DNA of 64,000 nt from Isoetes taiwanensis (GCA_021234155.1 JAJEKV010000159.1:1013971-1077970); one strand, 5' to 3'. Numbered from the stretch's first letter, positions 47,586 to 60,460 are shown. Numbers and translations: made by a program. Notes: a model not told the origin generated them from the letters alone.

Positions 47586-48571
47586 AGTGTTAAAATTGCA
47601 CATGGCATCTTCAAAAAACTGCACCAATGGGATGTTGTGTCATGGACAGCCATGATTGCAGCAGGATATGCTATGTGGCAAGGAAGCATTGCAGCTCTAT
47701 GATCAGATGCAACAAGAAGGCTTTGAACCAAATGCAGTCACTTTCACTGGTGTCCTCTCTGCATTTGGCCATGCAGGGCTCGTAGATGAGGGTTACCAGT
47801 TGTATATATCAATGATTGCTGATCACAGAGCAACACCTTCGCTTGAGCATCATGGCTGCATAGTTGGTCTTCTTGGGCAGGATGGTTGGTTGGATGAATC
47901 AACGGATTTTATTGCCAACGTGCCTATTGAAGCTGATATTGTATCGTGGACTTCCCTGCTTGGCGTATGTGGAGTTCACAAGGATGTCAAGCGAGGTAAT
48001 CGCATTGCAAAACATGTTTTGACATTGAGATCATTTGTGGCAGCACCAGTCCTGTCATCTTTGAACTGCAACCAGCAAGAGGTAGCAAGACCCAAAAAGT
48101 TGATGAAAAGCCATCGGCCATGTAGCACCATTGAGGTGAACGATGAGGTCCATCAGTTTTCTTAGGGGATCTTTCACATTCACATGCTGAAGCTATATAT
48201 GCTGAATTGGATACGTTGAATATGCAGATGAAAAAGGCAGGATACATTCCTGATCCTTGCCTGGCATCCCATGATGTTTGGGAGGATACAAGGAAACAAC
48301 TTGTACGTTATCATAGTGAGAAACTTGCTCTTGCCTTTGGTCTTATTTCCATATCTTCTGAGTCTACGTTGCATATCATCAAGAACACCCATATTTGCTC
48401 CAATTGCCACTTGACCTCCAAATTCATATCAAATATTAGGAATAGAGAAATTGTTATTAGAGATTCAACGCATGTTCATCGTTTTAAAAATGGCACGTGC
48501 TCATGTGGGAAGTGACAAAGGCAGCAGCATTTCAGCATTATTATACGGATGCGATCCTTGAAGGGCAGATC
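47586..48571 (+). pseudogene. Inverted fourth copy of the PPR-DYW gene (C-terminal part)
   Basis: Homology to the minus-strand PPR gene starts at GTTAAAATTGCACATGGCAT (SVKIAHGIFKKLH) and runs to the same CSCGK-stop (48513-48515), then about 55 bp further. Breaks relative to unit 3 are an extra GCA and a lost 8 bp near 47670 (in the GYAMHGYGKEAL strip) and a small loss at 48163 (VHQF-FVGDL). The E region (IEADIVSWTSLLGVCGVHKD) and the DYW motifs HSEKLALAFG and NCHLTSK are readable. It is a truncated, inverted duplicate outside the tandem array, with no LINE or gypsy sequence attached. Confidence 0.75.
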
Positions 48572-50839
48572 AACATACCATAATAATTCATGGAGCAACC
48601 TTAAAATTCATGATTGAAGGAAACTAATATCTCTCAGTAACTGCAATACAATTAAAACTTGGACAAATGCGAAGGATCTGAATTGAATTGGGGCCTTTTG
48701 GTTTCTGGAATTATGTTTAAGCCAGCTGTGGTGCTTTAGGACACAGTATTCGAGGTGTTTGCACTGTAAAGTTTTGTGTTTGTCTGTTCTCCAGGATGAT
48801 AAGAGGAGACTGTAGATGGGCAGGTCAGGCGGGGACTAAGTCTGAGAATGTTGAGAGTGCTGTAGATACAGAACCCAAAAGCATAAATGATTTGGAATCC
48901 CAAGCACATGCATAAGAAAGATCTGCTTTTATGACATTTTAACAATTGAGCCAACTTAACATTCCTTACATGTCCAGGCTCAAAGGCAATAGATGCACAA
49001 AGCAAGTAGATATTCCTTCTGATGGATAGCTATCATCTTAGATATTCTTCAAGTTTTTTTTCCACACCAGCCTTGCGAGTTTGCCCCTTCCTGCTATCCT
49101 ATCCAAGTTACATATATTATTTAAAATGGCAAAAGTTTGCACTATTTGATCTCCATTTGCATCGATCCATAGATTCAAAAATTAGGAAATACCAGAACGA
49201 AGGATGGGATGATTTGTTCTTCATATGAGAGTCTTCATCTCTTCTGATTCTTCAAGCTACTGTGACAGCACCAATTCTCAAATCAAGATCTAAGTCTGTT
49301 GCATTTTTCTTTTCATTATTGTATTTTCACTTGTTTTGTAACATAATGTTCTCAACCAAATAGGTTGCTTGCTGTTCCATTTTTTCATCAGCTAGCATTA
49401 AGGATTTCAGTACCTGTGGCATTATAAGCGACAACATGCTTGCTATGACCTTTCTTTGTTTTCCCGGTCTGTTCTATTACAGAGTTCTGAAAAAAGTTTG
49501 AGATTTTTGTGCTCTGCTTGCATGTAATCCACACTGCCTTTCATGATGAATCAGCATGTGTTTACTTCTAGACTGGGGCCAAAGTTTCTGCAGGCCTGAA
49601 ACAAGAATTTGATATCAGCCTATTCTTTATTTGGTGAGCCAAAGATGGTGCCGATTCTGACCAAAATTTATCACTTCATTTCTGTGTCTGCTCACTTTTG
49701 TTTCTATATGCTACATGTAGCACATTTGTGTTGTTACAGTCTCTTCAATCCCTGAGCTAGATATGACTTGTTGCAATGCTATTGTATGTAATGATTTTAT
49801 ACATGAGTGTACATACTGTAACAAATCTCTTTTGTCATCTTGATATAGCTTTACCCCAATGGTTTCTAAGGGATCTAAATAAAAATATGTGAAGGCAAAA
49901 TCTTTGTAGACGGAACCTCTAAGATTAGCGAACCTTCTTAGAATTGGAAACACGAGGCACGTCTCTGCTCAACATTGTTTGTTTGGGGAAAAATTCAGTC
50001 AAACACAAAGATAAGTAGATAGCATGCAAATCTGGTGAAAAAAAAGAATGCATCACATGCCTTAATCTATAGGCTTGTACCTAAATGATGTTTCTCCATT
50101 TTATGATGTTTAGTATTGCATATTGGAGGCTCAGATACACTCCCACCTCTCCATGATGGAAAACACCCCCTATTGGCATTTTTCTACATGGAAGGTGTTT
50201 CATCTATAAGGGCGATGAAAGAAATATCCCATCTCTAGACGACCTCGAGATGATGTAGGAAACAAAAATGCTTTATAATATTTTCACAAATTCGTGTTTG
50301 TATCGACATAATTACAACAATATACAATTGCAAAGTCCATCCTAGATTCAATAAAAACACATTTATTTCATATATAACGCAAACTATCAAAGTTTGTCCT
50401 ACAATCCATGCCTTATATGTTGCTCTTGTAAAATGGATAACATCCAATCTATAGCACTCGTTTACTATAAACTAAAGAACACATGAAACCGAACATGTGA
50501 AACCGATATGAGTTCTTACCTATTGGCATGCTTAGACCACATCAAACTCCCAAAAAAATAGCACGCAATTTTCTTGATAGAACACTTATTGCAGAGGGAC
50601 AAAGCGAGAGCGCATTAGATTGCAAGTAGGATTGGGACAGAGGGGCAGAAGATGATCTAACTGAAGAAAAAGAATCTTACACATTTTTCACACTAATTGT
50701 AAGGTTGCATATCTTACCTTTTTTGCTAGCAATAAAAACATTTTATATTGTGCTAGCAACAAGCTCTTTTTCCTAGAAAAACGTTTTTCTTCTTTGCTAG
50801 CAACAAGCAATTTTTCCTAGTTATTATTGATTATCATAT
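48572..50839. other. Intergenic region, no feature recognised
   Basis: No frame longer than about 90 codons and no domain motif on either strand. Near 50705-50820 the phrase TTGCTAGCAA occurs repeatedly with TTTTTCCTAG. Confidence 0.45.
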
Positions 50840-51720
50840 AGTGCTTTTTTGGAGACCATATGCTTTGCTAGTTCATGAAACCGTATTTTTAGTACATAAG
50901 GTTTGGAAGATTAATGGGGTGTATTGTATGAATTTTGGTATGGGAATAGGGCAAAAAGGCATCTTTGGTTTTCCTGTATTCATGGGCGGCATTTTCGGGG
51001 CTCGAGCGTGGCCGACCATGGCTTGATACAGCTCGGTTTTAGAAGGTAATTAGGGTTTTCTTCATTAGGTTGCATTTCGTGGGCCTGATGCAGGAGCCCG
51101 AAAGTAGAAGGTTTTCCTGGCCGGATTTGGAAGATGTGATGCGCTGGAGCACTGTTGCAGGAGCCGGAAGCAGGCATGTAGTTTGCGCTTCTTTATTCCA
51201 GACCTACATCGCCATAGCTTGAAGGTAAAGGTTTTTTGTTCATTTGTGAGTGCTTTTCTTCAAATCCGGCCAAGGAGAAGCAGCAAGAGACTGGTAAACT
51301 TAAAATCTGCATTAACATTTGCATGGGATTAGCCCCTGCCCTTTAAGGGCGGGTGGGTTGCTTGGAGCTGCGCAATGCGCAGGGGGTTCGAATCCCCCGG
51401 CCTGTTTCTTCCTTGTGCTTGCGGATGGCGGCCCCTGGCTTGGGCATCTCGGCTGATGGCAGTGGCAATGAGGGCCTCAAAGTTTCTGTAAGGCTTGCAA
51501 CAGTGGCAATGGAGGCTTGAAGGCGCAGGCTTCAAACGGATCACTGAGTTTTTTATTGTGAGGCATGAACTTTTTATCCTTCTAGCGTGTGGCACAGCTT
51601 GCTCCATCCATCTATGGCGTGGGCATTAGAATAGCTGCATTCTATTTTGGGGTCAACCTGATATTGGGTTGTATGACAATCTAAATGCCGAAGGAACAAT
51701 GTGAGTAGCGCAATGTACGG
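50840..51720. repeat. Third, diverged member of the non-autonomous repeat family
   Basis: It shares with 34799-35879 and 40441-41800 the phrases AAAAAGGCATCTTTG (50954-50968), GGTTCGAATCCCCCGGCC (51382-51399) followed by a CTTGTGCTTGCGGAT phrase, and TATTTTGGGGTCAA (51642-51655). The B-box-like GGTTCGAATCC is exact. Ends and target duplication are not clear. Confidence 0.4.
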
Positions 51721-52975
51721 TGAAGGTAAACACTAAATCAGGAGGAAAGAGAATTTGATGACAAGAAACTCAATTACCTGAGTTCAATTTATTGACCATC
51801 TCGTTACATGCATATCTAGTACAATAATTTGTGGTACAGACTAGAAGTAGAGACAACTGCTTACAACTTACTTTACCAACCCAACTTCAACAGTAAAGGA
51901 CATTTATTAAGTATATTCACTAAGATAACACTCAAATGCTAACTCTCTAGTTGTGGAAGTATGCTAACTTTCTAGTTGATAGAAAGTCAACCACAGTGAA
52001 CACTACAACAAAACAAAAGTAAACTAAAGAACAAAGAGGGAGGGCGAACATAGAACTAATGGAAATTTCTTTCAGTGTCTATGGGGCACGCATGCTTAAA
52101 ATGAACGTAGTGCTTCGTCCATGCTGAAGAGCGATCCAAATTTGGCTCTCAAACAGAAAAATATAGATATTTATGTATACTAGTTAACAAAATGTTCTTC
52201 TTGCATTCATAATATGTTCTTCTTGTGAAATCAAAACCTGAACTCTAACTCTGCTAAGGGAAACATTCTATAGGGAGAAGACACAACAACATTTAGCAAT
52301 TATTTCTCATGAATACGTCTAGTCTGGTCACATTATGGAAAAGCATGCTAGCTGAATAGAAAATGCAGATTCATTGTTCGTCTAATGTCCCTGTCTCTCT
52401 ATTTCTAATGACGGGATGTATTTCCACGATGATAAGGAGATAGGTACCAATCTTTAGTTCGGTGTAATGTACTTGACAATGTGTATAGATTATTCAGCAA
52501 TGCATGTAACAATGGAAAAAAACAACTAATCCATGCTCTTTTATACCCTTTGTTCATGATGTCCACAAACTATGTTCGTGCGGGAAAACATGTTGAATCA
52601 TCGGGTAAGGCGCTGGCATAAACACAAATACGATTAGGTATGTTTGGCGTTTCCTTGAAAGACTAAATTTATTCTTTATTAGGAACTGGACGTTCCATTA
52701 AACAACAGCCACAATATATTAACAAGAAATCCTATCCATGCACACGAAGTAACACAGAATCGGTAGCTTGGACTTATTCCATTTTAAGAATAGGACGATT
52801 CACTAAGTGCCAACTTCAGTAGTTTAAGAAAGAATCCCATATCCATATAGATTTTCACAGTTGATTGTTAGTTAGTAGACTAGGAAAACTAGATGTCAAT
52901 TCCAGTTAACTGACACATTTTGACTTCAAATAGTGGAATTGTCTACGAGCTCACACACAATCATTTCTTTCTTTC
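51721..52975. other. Upstream region of the RPA-like gene
   Basis: No gene found. The phrase GGACNTTCCATTNAACAACAGCC and its surroundings are unique in the window. This would contain the promoter of the plus-strand gene at 52976. Confidence 0.4.
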
Positions 52976-54423
52976 ATGGCCTCTTCATCAGCTGCTCCTC
53001 CAAGATTAGAATCAAGCAATGCCCCTGAGCTATGTGGTCTTTTGCCAGCTCTGAATTCTTCTCTCCATAATCCTTCATTTGAAGGAGACAAAGGCCACGA
53101 TGACAATTTACTGAGGCCTAAACAAGCACGCGCACTGCAGCATTATTATGCACTGTCTGAACATAAGAACAATGAAATACATGTTCTTGTGCTTGTTCAG
53201 TACGAAAACATTCATCGTTGTGCTCCAGAAACGAGGCTTCGTGTTGTAATAGCTGACGTTGTTGATCCAAGTGCTGGTGAAACTATTGCAGTCTCTGCAC
53301 ATGGAGAAGAAGCTGATCGAACAGTTCGTCTGCTTAAACGTGGCAATTGGCTGAGTATCAGAAATTATAAAGTTCGAGCAATCAACCGCAAATATGAGTT
53401 TGCAGACTGTGAGAATGCAATACGCATAGTAGCAGCCACCGAATTATCTCTCATACCGACACAACAAATTGTTTTGAGGCTCTCTCCAACGCCAGGCTTA
53501 ACGATATCCCAACTGTTGAGCGCATCACCTGAACCATCATCGAATGGAAGCTTAATTGCAACAGTTATCGGAATAGACGAATCCAAGAACAACTGTTGTC
53601 TACGTATTGCTGATGGTATTGAACTTTTTGACACAGCTAATTTGTCCTTTTGGTCTGAGCAGAAGGATATATATGAGCATCTGAAAGGGCTATTTCTATC
53701 TGGAGCTAAGCCCGTAGTTCTTTTCAAGAGCATTGCATGATTTATATTATCTAATAGCAACAGTCTAGTCACAAACAATGCAACAATGGTTTTCCGTCCT
53801 GCTACTGATCCAACAACAAGTGCATTTCTAATGTGTTTAAATGTAAGGCTGATTTCCCGAACTATCAACGTTGTCTTCCCAAGACACAATCATTTGCCAA
53901 ACAATGGACAGGTATTTCTTCATTCATTACATTGTCAGTTATTTTACCTTTGTCACTATCTGACTGCTATACTACGTTGACACTGAACTAATTTTTCATT
54001 GTTACATTTAAACCGTGGAATTTAATATACTTATTATGCTTACCTAATCTTGTTTGGTCTTAAACATTACAGGTTACAAGCAAACTGCATCTTAGAAGCA
54101 ATGGAGCAAACAAAGTAAAAACTGTTTGCAGTACATGCGCTGAAGACGATGACATGGATAACGTTTGCAAAAATTGTGGCAGCCGTGATGTGAAGACTCA
54201 CCTAACGCTACATGGTAAAATTGTGACAGAGACAGATTGTCAATTCCGGTAAACATTGGTGGTTGCACATTAGATCAATTGCTAGGGGACACAGAAACGG
54301 ACACACTTTCTGTACTCATAAAGGATCCAGTTCAGTTTCGAGATACGCTGCTCGATTACAATCCAATGAAGTCCTTCTCCGTTAACTATGCTGGAACCAT
54401 CATTGACTTCAGTCCAAAATAAT
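52976..54423 (+). pseudogene. RPA70-like OB-fold / zinc-ribbon protein gene with one stop and one frameshift
   Basis: Exon 1 opens at ATG 52976 and stays in one frame to a CAG/GTATTT donor at 53911, interrupted only by TGA at 53738-53740. Exon 2 starts at 54073 after TTACAG and continues in frame. An N-terminal region is followed by OB-fold-like strips (LRVVIADVVDPSAGETIAVS, LKRGNWLSIRNYKVRAINRK), a second OB-like region (IATVIGIDESKNNCCLRIAD), then a four-Cys ribbon VCSTCAEDDDMDNVCKNCG and LTLHGKIVTETD. A one-base shift near 54235 leads into VNIGGCTLDQLLGDTETD. In RPA70 a zinc ribbon sits in the third DNA-binding OB fold, just before ...LLG...., which fits. It could be a diverged host RPA1 paralogue or the RPA-like gene of a Helitron. 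No Helitron ends were seen. Confidence 0.55.
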
Positions 54424-55259
54424 GTCCGTGAGTCTTGCACTTGCTTCCTTAATGCAACATAATATAATTTCTGTATGTATTGTTCATTTTTACATATAGT
54501 ATACCTACTTTTATCCAGGGTGAAATAAGAAGTTTGATTTCTGATTTCCTTTGACAGCCTTTAAATCCTTTGTTGTAGAGGTTTCTAATTCTGTTAAAAG
54601 CATATAAGCGTTAAACATTTGCTGTGGCCTTTGAAGCCAAATTTTGGACATGAAAATATTACATCCAGCTTTTCTCTTAACTCTTAACTCTCAATTTTAT
54701 GCTTTGTTATTCATCTGCTTTAGAAAATATAGAGGGGACAATCCTACACAGAAAATTATTTCATCTACAACTGGACTGCAGCCCAATAAAATTTCTTGGG
54801 AAAGGCACATTACAACGATAAAGGCCTTTTGAATCAAATGCAAATGTTCACCACAATTGCAAGAACAATTTCCTTCTTTGTGTCAAAACAAGATTCAAGA
54901 TCACAAAAGAAAGAATCACACAATGCAGTGCTTGTCTTTGTACCCAAACAATGGAAGTGAAATCGTTATCAATAACACTGAAATGCAATCCACATCTGAA
55001 TATATTTCCAACGAAATATTATGAGGATCATTGTTCCATTCACATTTTCAACCAATGAAGGCAGCATGGTATTTTTTAGTGGCCCCGGCGGGCCAGTTGG
55101 CCACACATTTACATATTTCATAAAATAGTCGGCCACGCTAGAGTAGGATACATTCTCACCATGACCAAAGGGTGGTGGCCAGTTCAAAGTACCATTTCAT
55201 CAAATTCACCTCATAAGTGGCCAATTTGATATTTGGCAAATATTCAAACTCCTATAGCA
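54424..55259. other. Intergenic, unidentified
   Basis: No gene. TGGCCA-containing phrases recur at 55097-55225 (GGCCAGTTGGCCACAC and GTGGCCAATTTG) in opposite orientations, possibly part of a decayed repeat. Confidence 0.35.
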
Positions 55260-56289
55260 TGGCCATTCCAAAATGTTATGTGCACTAGCAACTTGTTGTG
55301 GTGGCCATTTAAACCTGGTAGACAATCAACCACTTTGCTTTACAGTGCACCCGTTGACTCAAAGACGTTGGAAAAGTGCTGGAATCTTAACTATTGCAAA
55401 GATGGTGCATTCAAAGCCGCTTGTCGACATGGGAGGCTTTTGCTTAAAGTTTCTATTGGGGCGATGGGATAGAGTTCTTTGGCAAAAAGTTGCTGATTTT
55501 CTACAAATACCTATTCGCCACACCAAGAAGATATTTTGGTATGGGTTTGTCATGAAGAAATTAAGGAGTGCAAACTTGTGAACTCTATGTATCGCTTGTT
55601 GCTTGATAACCGATATTCTTCCTCCGCCTAATAAGTGGTCTCTTCAACTTCCTCCTCTTCAATGGCGTAAGGTGTGGTCTTGGGCATGGGACAAGCTACT
55701 TCATCCTAAAGTGGCGTTCTTTGGTGGCGATTCTTCATAGGTGTCCGGCGGGTTAATGTGCTTGTCCATAAGTTTAACCCTAGAATATCAAATCGTCCAA
55801 AGATGCAAGCGTGGATCCGAGACCATTGAGCATTGCTTTTCATGTGTGAACACCTTAAGTGTATGGGATTGGTTGTTTTTCCCTTTTCAGGTTTCACTAA
55901 CAAGTCAACAACCGCTTTTGGCAATTTACCCAAGTACCGGACAGAGTTACAAGGCCGGGCTTTTCATCTAGCGCCAGGATGGTTGCTTTGGACTATCTGG
56001 AAAAGACGAAGATTGGTAATCTTCAAAGGTCTGGATGTGGCAGATAATCGTGTTCTCCAAGAAGCTCAAGGTTACATTGTAAAGTCGTATCATTGTTCTT
56101 CACTTGCCCCTCGCAAGAGGCGATTGATTTTTGAGGAGTTTTTGGATGTGCACTCTTATGCTTAGGCAGGTTGCTTCACTCGGTGGGTCTCCACTTATCC
56201 GCTGAGATTTTATTCCTGTCTCTGCATTTATACTTGTATTTGACTCTTTGATTGAATAAAGTCTGACGTCCTTCAACAAAAAAAAAACC
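55260..56289 (+). mobile_element. 3' end of a LINE with zf-RVT-like region and poly-A tail
   Basis: Frame-broken coding strips run KWSLQLPPLQWRKVWSWAWD, KLLHPKVAFFG, RCKRGSETIEHCFSCVNTLS with VWDWLFFPF, and LAPGWLLWTIWKRRRLVIFK. This order (W..L...K...F.W......, then C..G.ETIEH.F..C....VW) is the zinc-binding end of plant LINE ORF2. The sequence stops shortly after an AATAAA-like signal (56255) at a run of A (56278-56287). Only the last part of the element is present. A target duplication was not found. Confidence 0.6.
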
Positions 56290-57690
56290 ATGAAATAATT
56301 TTATATTGGGTTATGGCCAAGCTCTATATTGGCCAAGTGTAGGGACATAATTTTGCCACTTATAGTTATAGGGGGTTGAAGTTTTTTTAGTTTAGCCCTT
56401 CTAAAAGCATTTCTAATAATATAGTTTTTTTTTTTTTCCTTCAGTTCATTTTTTTTTTTTTTTATTTGATTTGCAATTTACATCCCAAATTTGTTCTTCA
56501 TCATCCAGCCCGAATATGCACTTCATTGCCCCAACTCAAATCAAGGTTCATTTTCATTTACCAGGTACTTGCAATATGGCTTTGGGTGAGATCAATTCTA
56601 CCAACTCCATTTGTGCCTTTGCCTAAATTCAACATGTTTAAAACATTCGAATGATCTTATAGTAATCTTGGTTATGTATTTGTTTGTGACAACTGCATAG
56701 AGCATCATAGAAACTAGATATTATCTTCGTGACATGGCTATCATATTTACATTTTAGATGTATGGATATGGCCAATTCAAATTCTTGAAAAAAAATTAGT
56801 TTCATTTCGCCATTTATGTTCGGAAAAGGGCCAGGCCAAACTATGCTTAGTAAATTATCTAAGGTAAATAGTGGCCAATATTTTACGCCCCGTCAAATAT
56901 GTAAGGAGGTTAAAAAATACCATGGAAGGCAGTTAATGCCTAATCGCCTTTATAAACCGAATGATGCCAAGAACATTGTTGCCTTTGAAATTCTGGAGAC
57001 GAATTAACTTCCTAGTAAAACAGTGATGGTTCGCAGGCATTCCAAATTCATATTCGTTAAACAAGGCAGCAAAAATACAGCACTTTCTGTAGTACAAAAG
57101 TGGAAAAGGAGTAGTAACATAAACCCTCTTTATTCTAAGGCTGAAGCATATATAGAGAAACCTGATTACAATATCCAGCAACAACATACTCCCTTTCTTC
57201 TAAAGCTGAAGCATATAAAGAGATCAATAAAAACATATCTGCCCATAAGTCCTAGTTGGACCAAGAGACCACAAAGCTCAATTATATGCAATACTGGGGA
57301 AATGTGCAGCATGGTTGGCAGGAAGAAAGTCCAGATGCACTCAAATTTGTTTGGCAGAGATGGCGTTCCTTAGTTAAAAGCATGGACAAGCTCCCATAAT
57401 TCTTGTGTTTTGTATGTGACCTGTTCCTTCAGAAGGCAAGCAGGCATGGCAAACCATTCAGAGGTTAGATTTTGTAGTCCCAGATATTGAAGAACTTGAC
57501 TTATCAATCTACCAGGCCAGTCCTGGTATATTGAGATGAAGCAAAATACACTTGCACTTACCCTGCCAGAATAAGCAGGTTGTTGCAGCAGAGCAAAAAT
57601 TAATGTCTACTGAATTCCCATAGGGATTATGATAATGCCTTCCTATAAGTCTTGCAGTTTCTCAACTCACATTGCTTAAGGTTCTACAGA
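56290..57690. other. Intergenic, no recognised gene
   Basis: There are T-rich tracts at 56426-56463. Small frames at 56816-57007 and 57023-57373 have no known motif. A 27-bp phrase (TTCTAAGGCTGAAGCATATA and similar) is repeated at 57131-57158 and 57197-57224. Confidence 0.4.
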
Positions 57691-57699
57691 TTTTATAAG

Positions 57700-58655
57700 C
57701 TTCCTCATTGGAAATTTTCCACATGGAAGTGAACTTTGATTTTCGCAATTTCACCATGCTAGAGGAGCTCGGTGCAAATTTGAACAAAAGCTAGTTGATT
57801 CAACAAAAGTTACGTCTGCTTCAAAACGTATCTATAGCAGATACAGACATGAAAGGAGGCTTTCCTCTTTGCCTAACTCAGTTCACCAAGCTGTAATACC
57901 GTGATAGTTTGGCTTTAAAATTCCTGAAAGATACCATACCAATTGGATTTGTCACACAAATGAACTCAAGGGAAAATTCTTCCCCATGTCTGTAATTTTA
58001 AGCCCATCATGTTTGGAAGAGCTGCCAAATTTGATAAGGGTTCGCCCCCCAGGTCTTACCAGTTCGAGCAAATTTTGCAATCTAAGGTGATGGTATGTAA
58101 CTTCCACATGTCTTGGAGGTGGCCATTCCAAACTTGAACAAGAACTCAGTCTTAGAAAAGGTAGATCTGTCAAGGAACTCTTTCTTAGGTAACATTTCCT
58201 AACAAATGGAATCTGGCTCATTATATTAGTTTAGACCTCCATGGTAATAACTTGAAGTTATGCTCCAACCCCAACAGCACTAATATTCCTCCTAAACTAA
58301 GAGACCTCCAAATCACACAAATTTAGACATTAGTTCAAACACATTGTCAGGACAAATACAAGTAGGAAATCTTTCTACATTTAGCAAACATCTCGTTCAA
58401 CAAGTTGAGAGGTCCACTTGTAGAATGGAAGTCACCACCAGCATCAAGATTATATCTTCAACGCAATGAGAATTCATGGATCATATATTTGATCAATAGA
58501 TTTCCAATAAACATCTCTCCTCTGGAATTGGAAGTTCCTGCTCCATGGAAATTTGATCTTCATGGAAACCTGTTGGAAGGTCCCATCATATTAAATTTTA
58601 CTCTGCAGGCTTCTTCCAGCATCATCATTTTCAATATAACAATGACCTTATAGCC
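57700..58655 (+). pseudogene. Leucine-rich-repeat protein relic (plus strand)
   Basis: Readable LRR strips in shifting frames: GGFPLCLTQFTKL (near 57855), LEKVDLSRNSFLGNIS (near 58150), LDLHGNNLKL (near 58230), FNKLRGPLVEW (near 58398) and FDLHGNLLEGPI (near 58550). They follow the plant LxxLxLxxNxLxGxIP pattern of receptor-like proteins or kinases. No kinase domain is visible and stops are frequent. Confidence 0.45.
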
Positions 58656-58989
58656 ATCTTTCTCTTCCTGCAAATAAAAGGCTAATATGAACAGTTTTGT
58701 ATAAGCTGTGCATATGAAAATCACAAATTATTAATGATTCTATAAATTATGAATATACTAGATGCGTATGCTATTTCCTATACTCCAAAAAACAGTTGTA
58801 CCATTTCACATTTGAAGAGAGCATTTCTAGGTGGCAAGTAGAACCCCTGCACAAAAGTCTCCAAAATGATGCATACGATTCTGACTATGGTAGTTTTGCC
58901 TATGATAATTTTTTATCTTTGCAGATGGCTGGCAGAACAATCTTAGGCACAAAATCTTTTCAGAAACTAATTATGGTTCTGAACAGGTT

Positions 58990-60460
58990 CCCTTCTTTCT
59001 CATTCCTTTTCTTTCATTTTACTGGTAGACTGACATCCCAAATCCCTCTCAATGGAATTGTGAAGCTTGTCCAACCTACTGGCTAAGGGTGAAGAAAATC
59101 CAACTTGCAAAGTCGCTTTATCTATTATTATCTGAATAGCCACAAACTTTATGGAAGAATAACCGTCTACAGTGACCCAGTTCTTCACAAATGTTGCAAC
59201 TGCTTGCATCAAAGTGGAGGTCATCGTAACCATTGGAACTCTACCAAAGCGGTCCTCTTAATCTGCTCTGGACAAATCCATAAAAGAAGCTTTGTTCGAA
59301 TAAGTGCTTGGGTTGCTAGGCGACCGGCAGAGAATTTGCATCGTAATCATATATAATCTTTGGTTATTTTGGACTGCCACATGCTAATGCCAGGGGACTC
59401 TAATACTTGATAGCAGACTTGTATATTGCTCATAGTTTTAGAGAAACTTTGGCGTGAAGCTGCTCCAATTGAACTGTAAATTTTTTATTGAAGAAAGTTC
59501 AGTCATCGAAGACGTATCTAGCAAGTTGTCTGATAAGTTGCCTAGAATATTGGTTATCTGTTTCCATCTCCAATATCCTTCCATGCATAAGAACTTGTAA
59601 TGAAACAGGAATAGCATGGAATCCTGCATTACTGATAAATGGATAATAATCCTTAGTTCCCTCGTCATCTGAGTCTTTAAAGTTTTAGGATTCTAGCTGA
59701 TCCAATATGGCTTATTTAATCCAACAATATGAAAAGTGATGCACAGCATGAGAATTCCAAAATTGGAATGTGCAAAGACATCTCTATGGCCTATTGCTTT
59801 AGTTTGATTTGCCATTAGAAGTATGGAAAACTGACGTTTGAGTTATAGATCATTTTATAGAGTGGTATTCAACACTTTATCAAAGAACAAGATGGTTGTT
59901 TGTGAGACGTATAGACAAACTGAGCTTTTTCTATACCTTGGCTTAGTCACCGTACATGTTATCATGCTGCTAAGGAAGCCAATTATTGCTCCTGATATGT
60001 TGTTGGAGCAGAGGTGCAATGACTGAAGATATACACATCTTTCTAAACCTTCTAGGATAGAACCACTAAGCCTATTGCCAGAAAACTTAACGGTTATGTT
60101 TTGAAATACTGTACCGAGTTTAGATATCAAACTTTACAATGACAGAATCCAGGGCCAGTTTACCTAAACCCTTCACGCCTTCAAGATCAAGCAAACACAA
60201 CTATCTGGCCTGATTATTAATCCGAAGAGCCAGAGACTTCCACACCAGTAATCTCTTTTGCTCTGCAAGCTGTAAACGTATTCACAAGAACTAGAAGATA
60301 ATGCATCTTTCAGGCATAACATATATTTTCTGTAGCCTTCAACCAAGTCACAATACGATTTCAAGGTGCCTTGATTAGATGCAGTCATAATTGATCTCTC
60401 TGAACATAATTGCAGATTGTCCAGTTTACAATCCAGGAAGGTGATTCTGTACAATCCAAA
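58990..60460 (-). pseudogene. Leucine-rich-repeat protein relic (minus strand)
   Basis: On the minus strand, 60430-60180 resembles an LRR N-terminal cap (CSERSIMTASNQGTLKSYCD) and 60110-59960 gives VKFSGNRLSGSILEGLERCV then YLQSLHLCSNNISGAI, two clear LRRs. Weaker strips are at 59540-59450 (ELSSIKNLQFNWSSF) and near 59060. It converges with the plus-strand relic at 57700-58655, so the two may be parts of one inverted or rearranged gene. Confidence 0.4.

Noticed and set aside
51330-51400. A genuine tRNA gene around GGTTCGAATCCCCC
   Set aside because: The T-arm-like motif is good, but no anticodon arm or closing acceptor stem can be drawn.
53738-53740. TGA in the RPA-like gene as a recoded or edited codon
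   Set aside because: U-to-C editing in ferns and hornworts is known for organelle transcripts, not for nuclear ones, and a second lesion follows. A plain stop or a sequence error is simpler.
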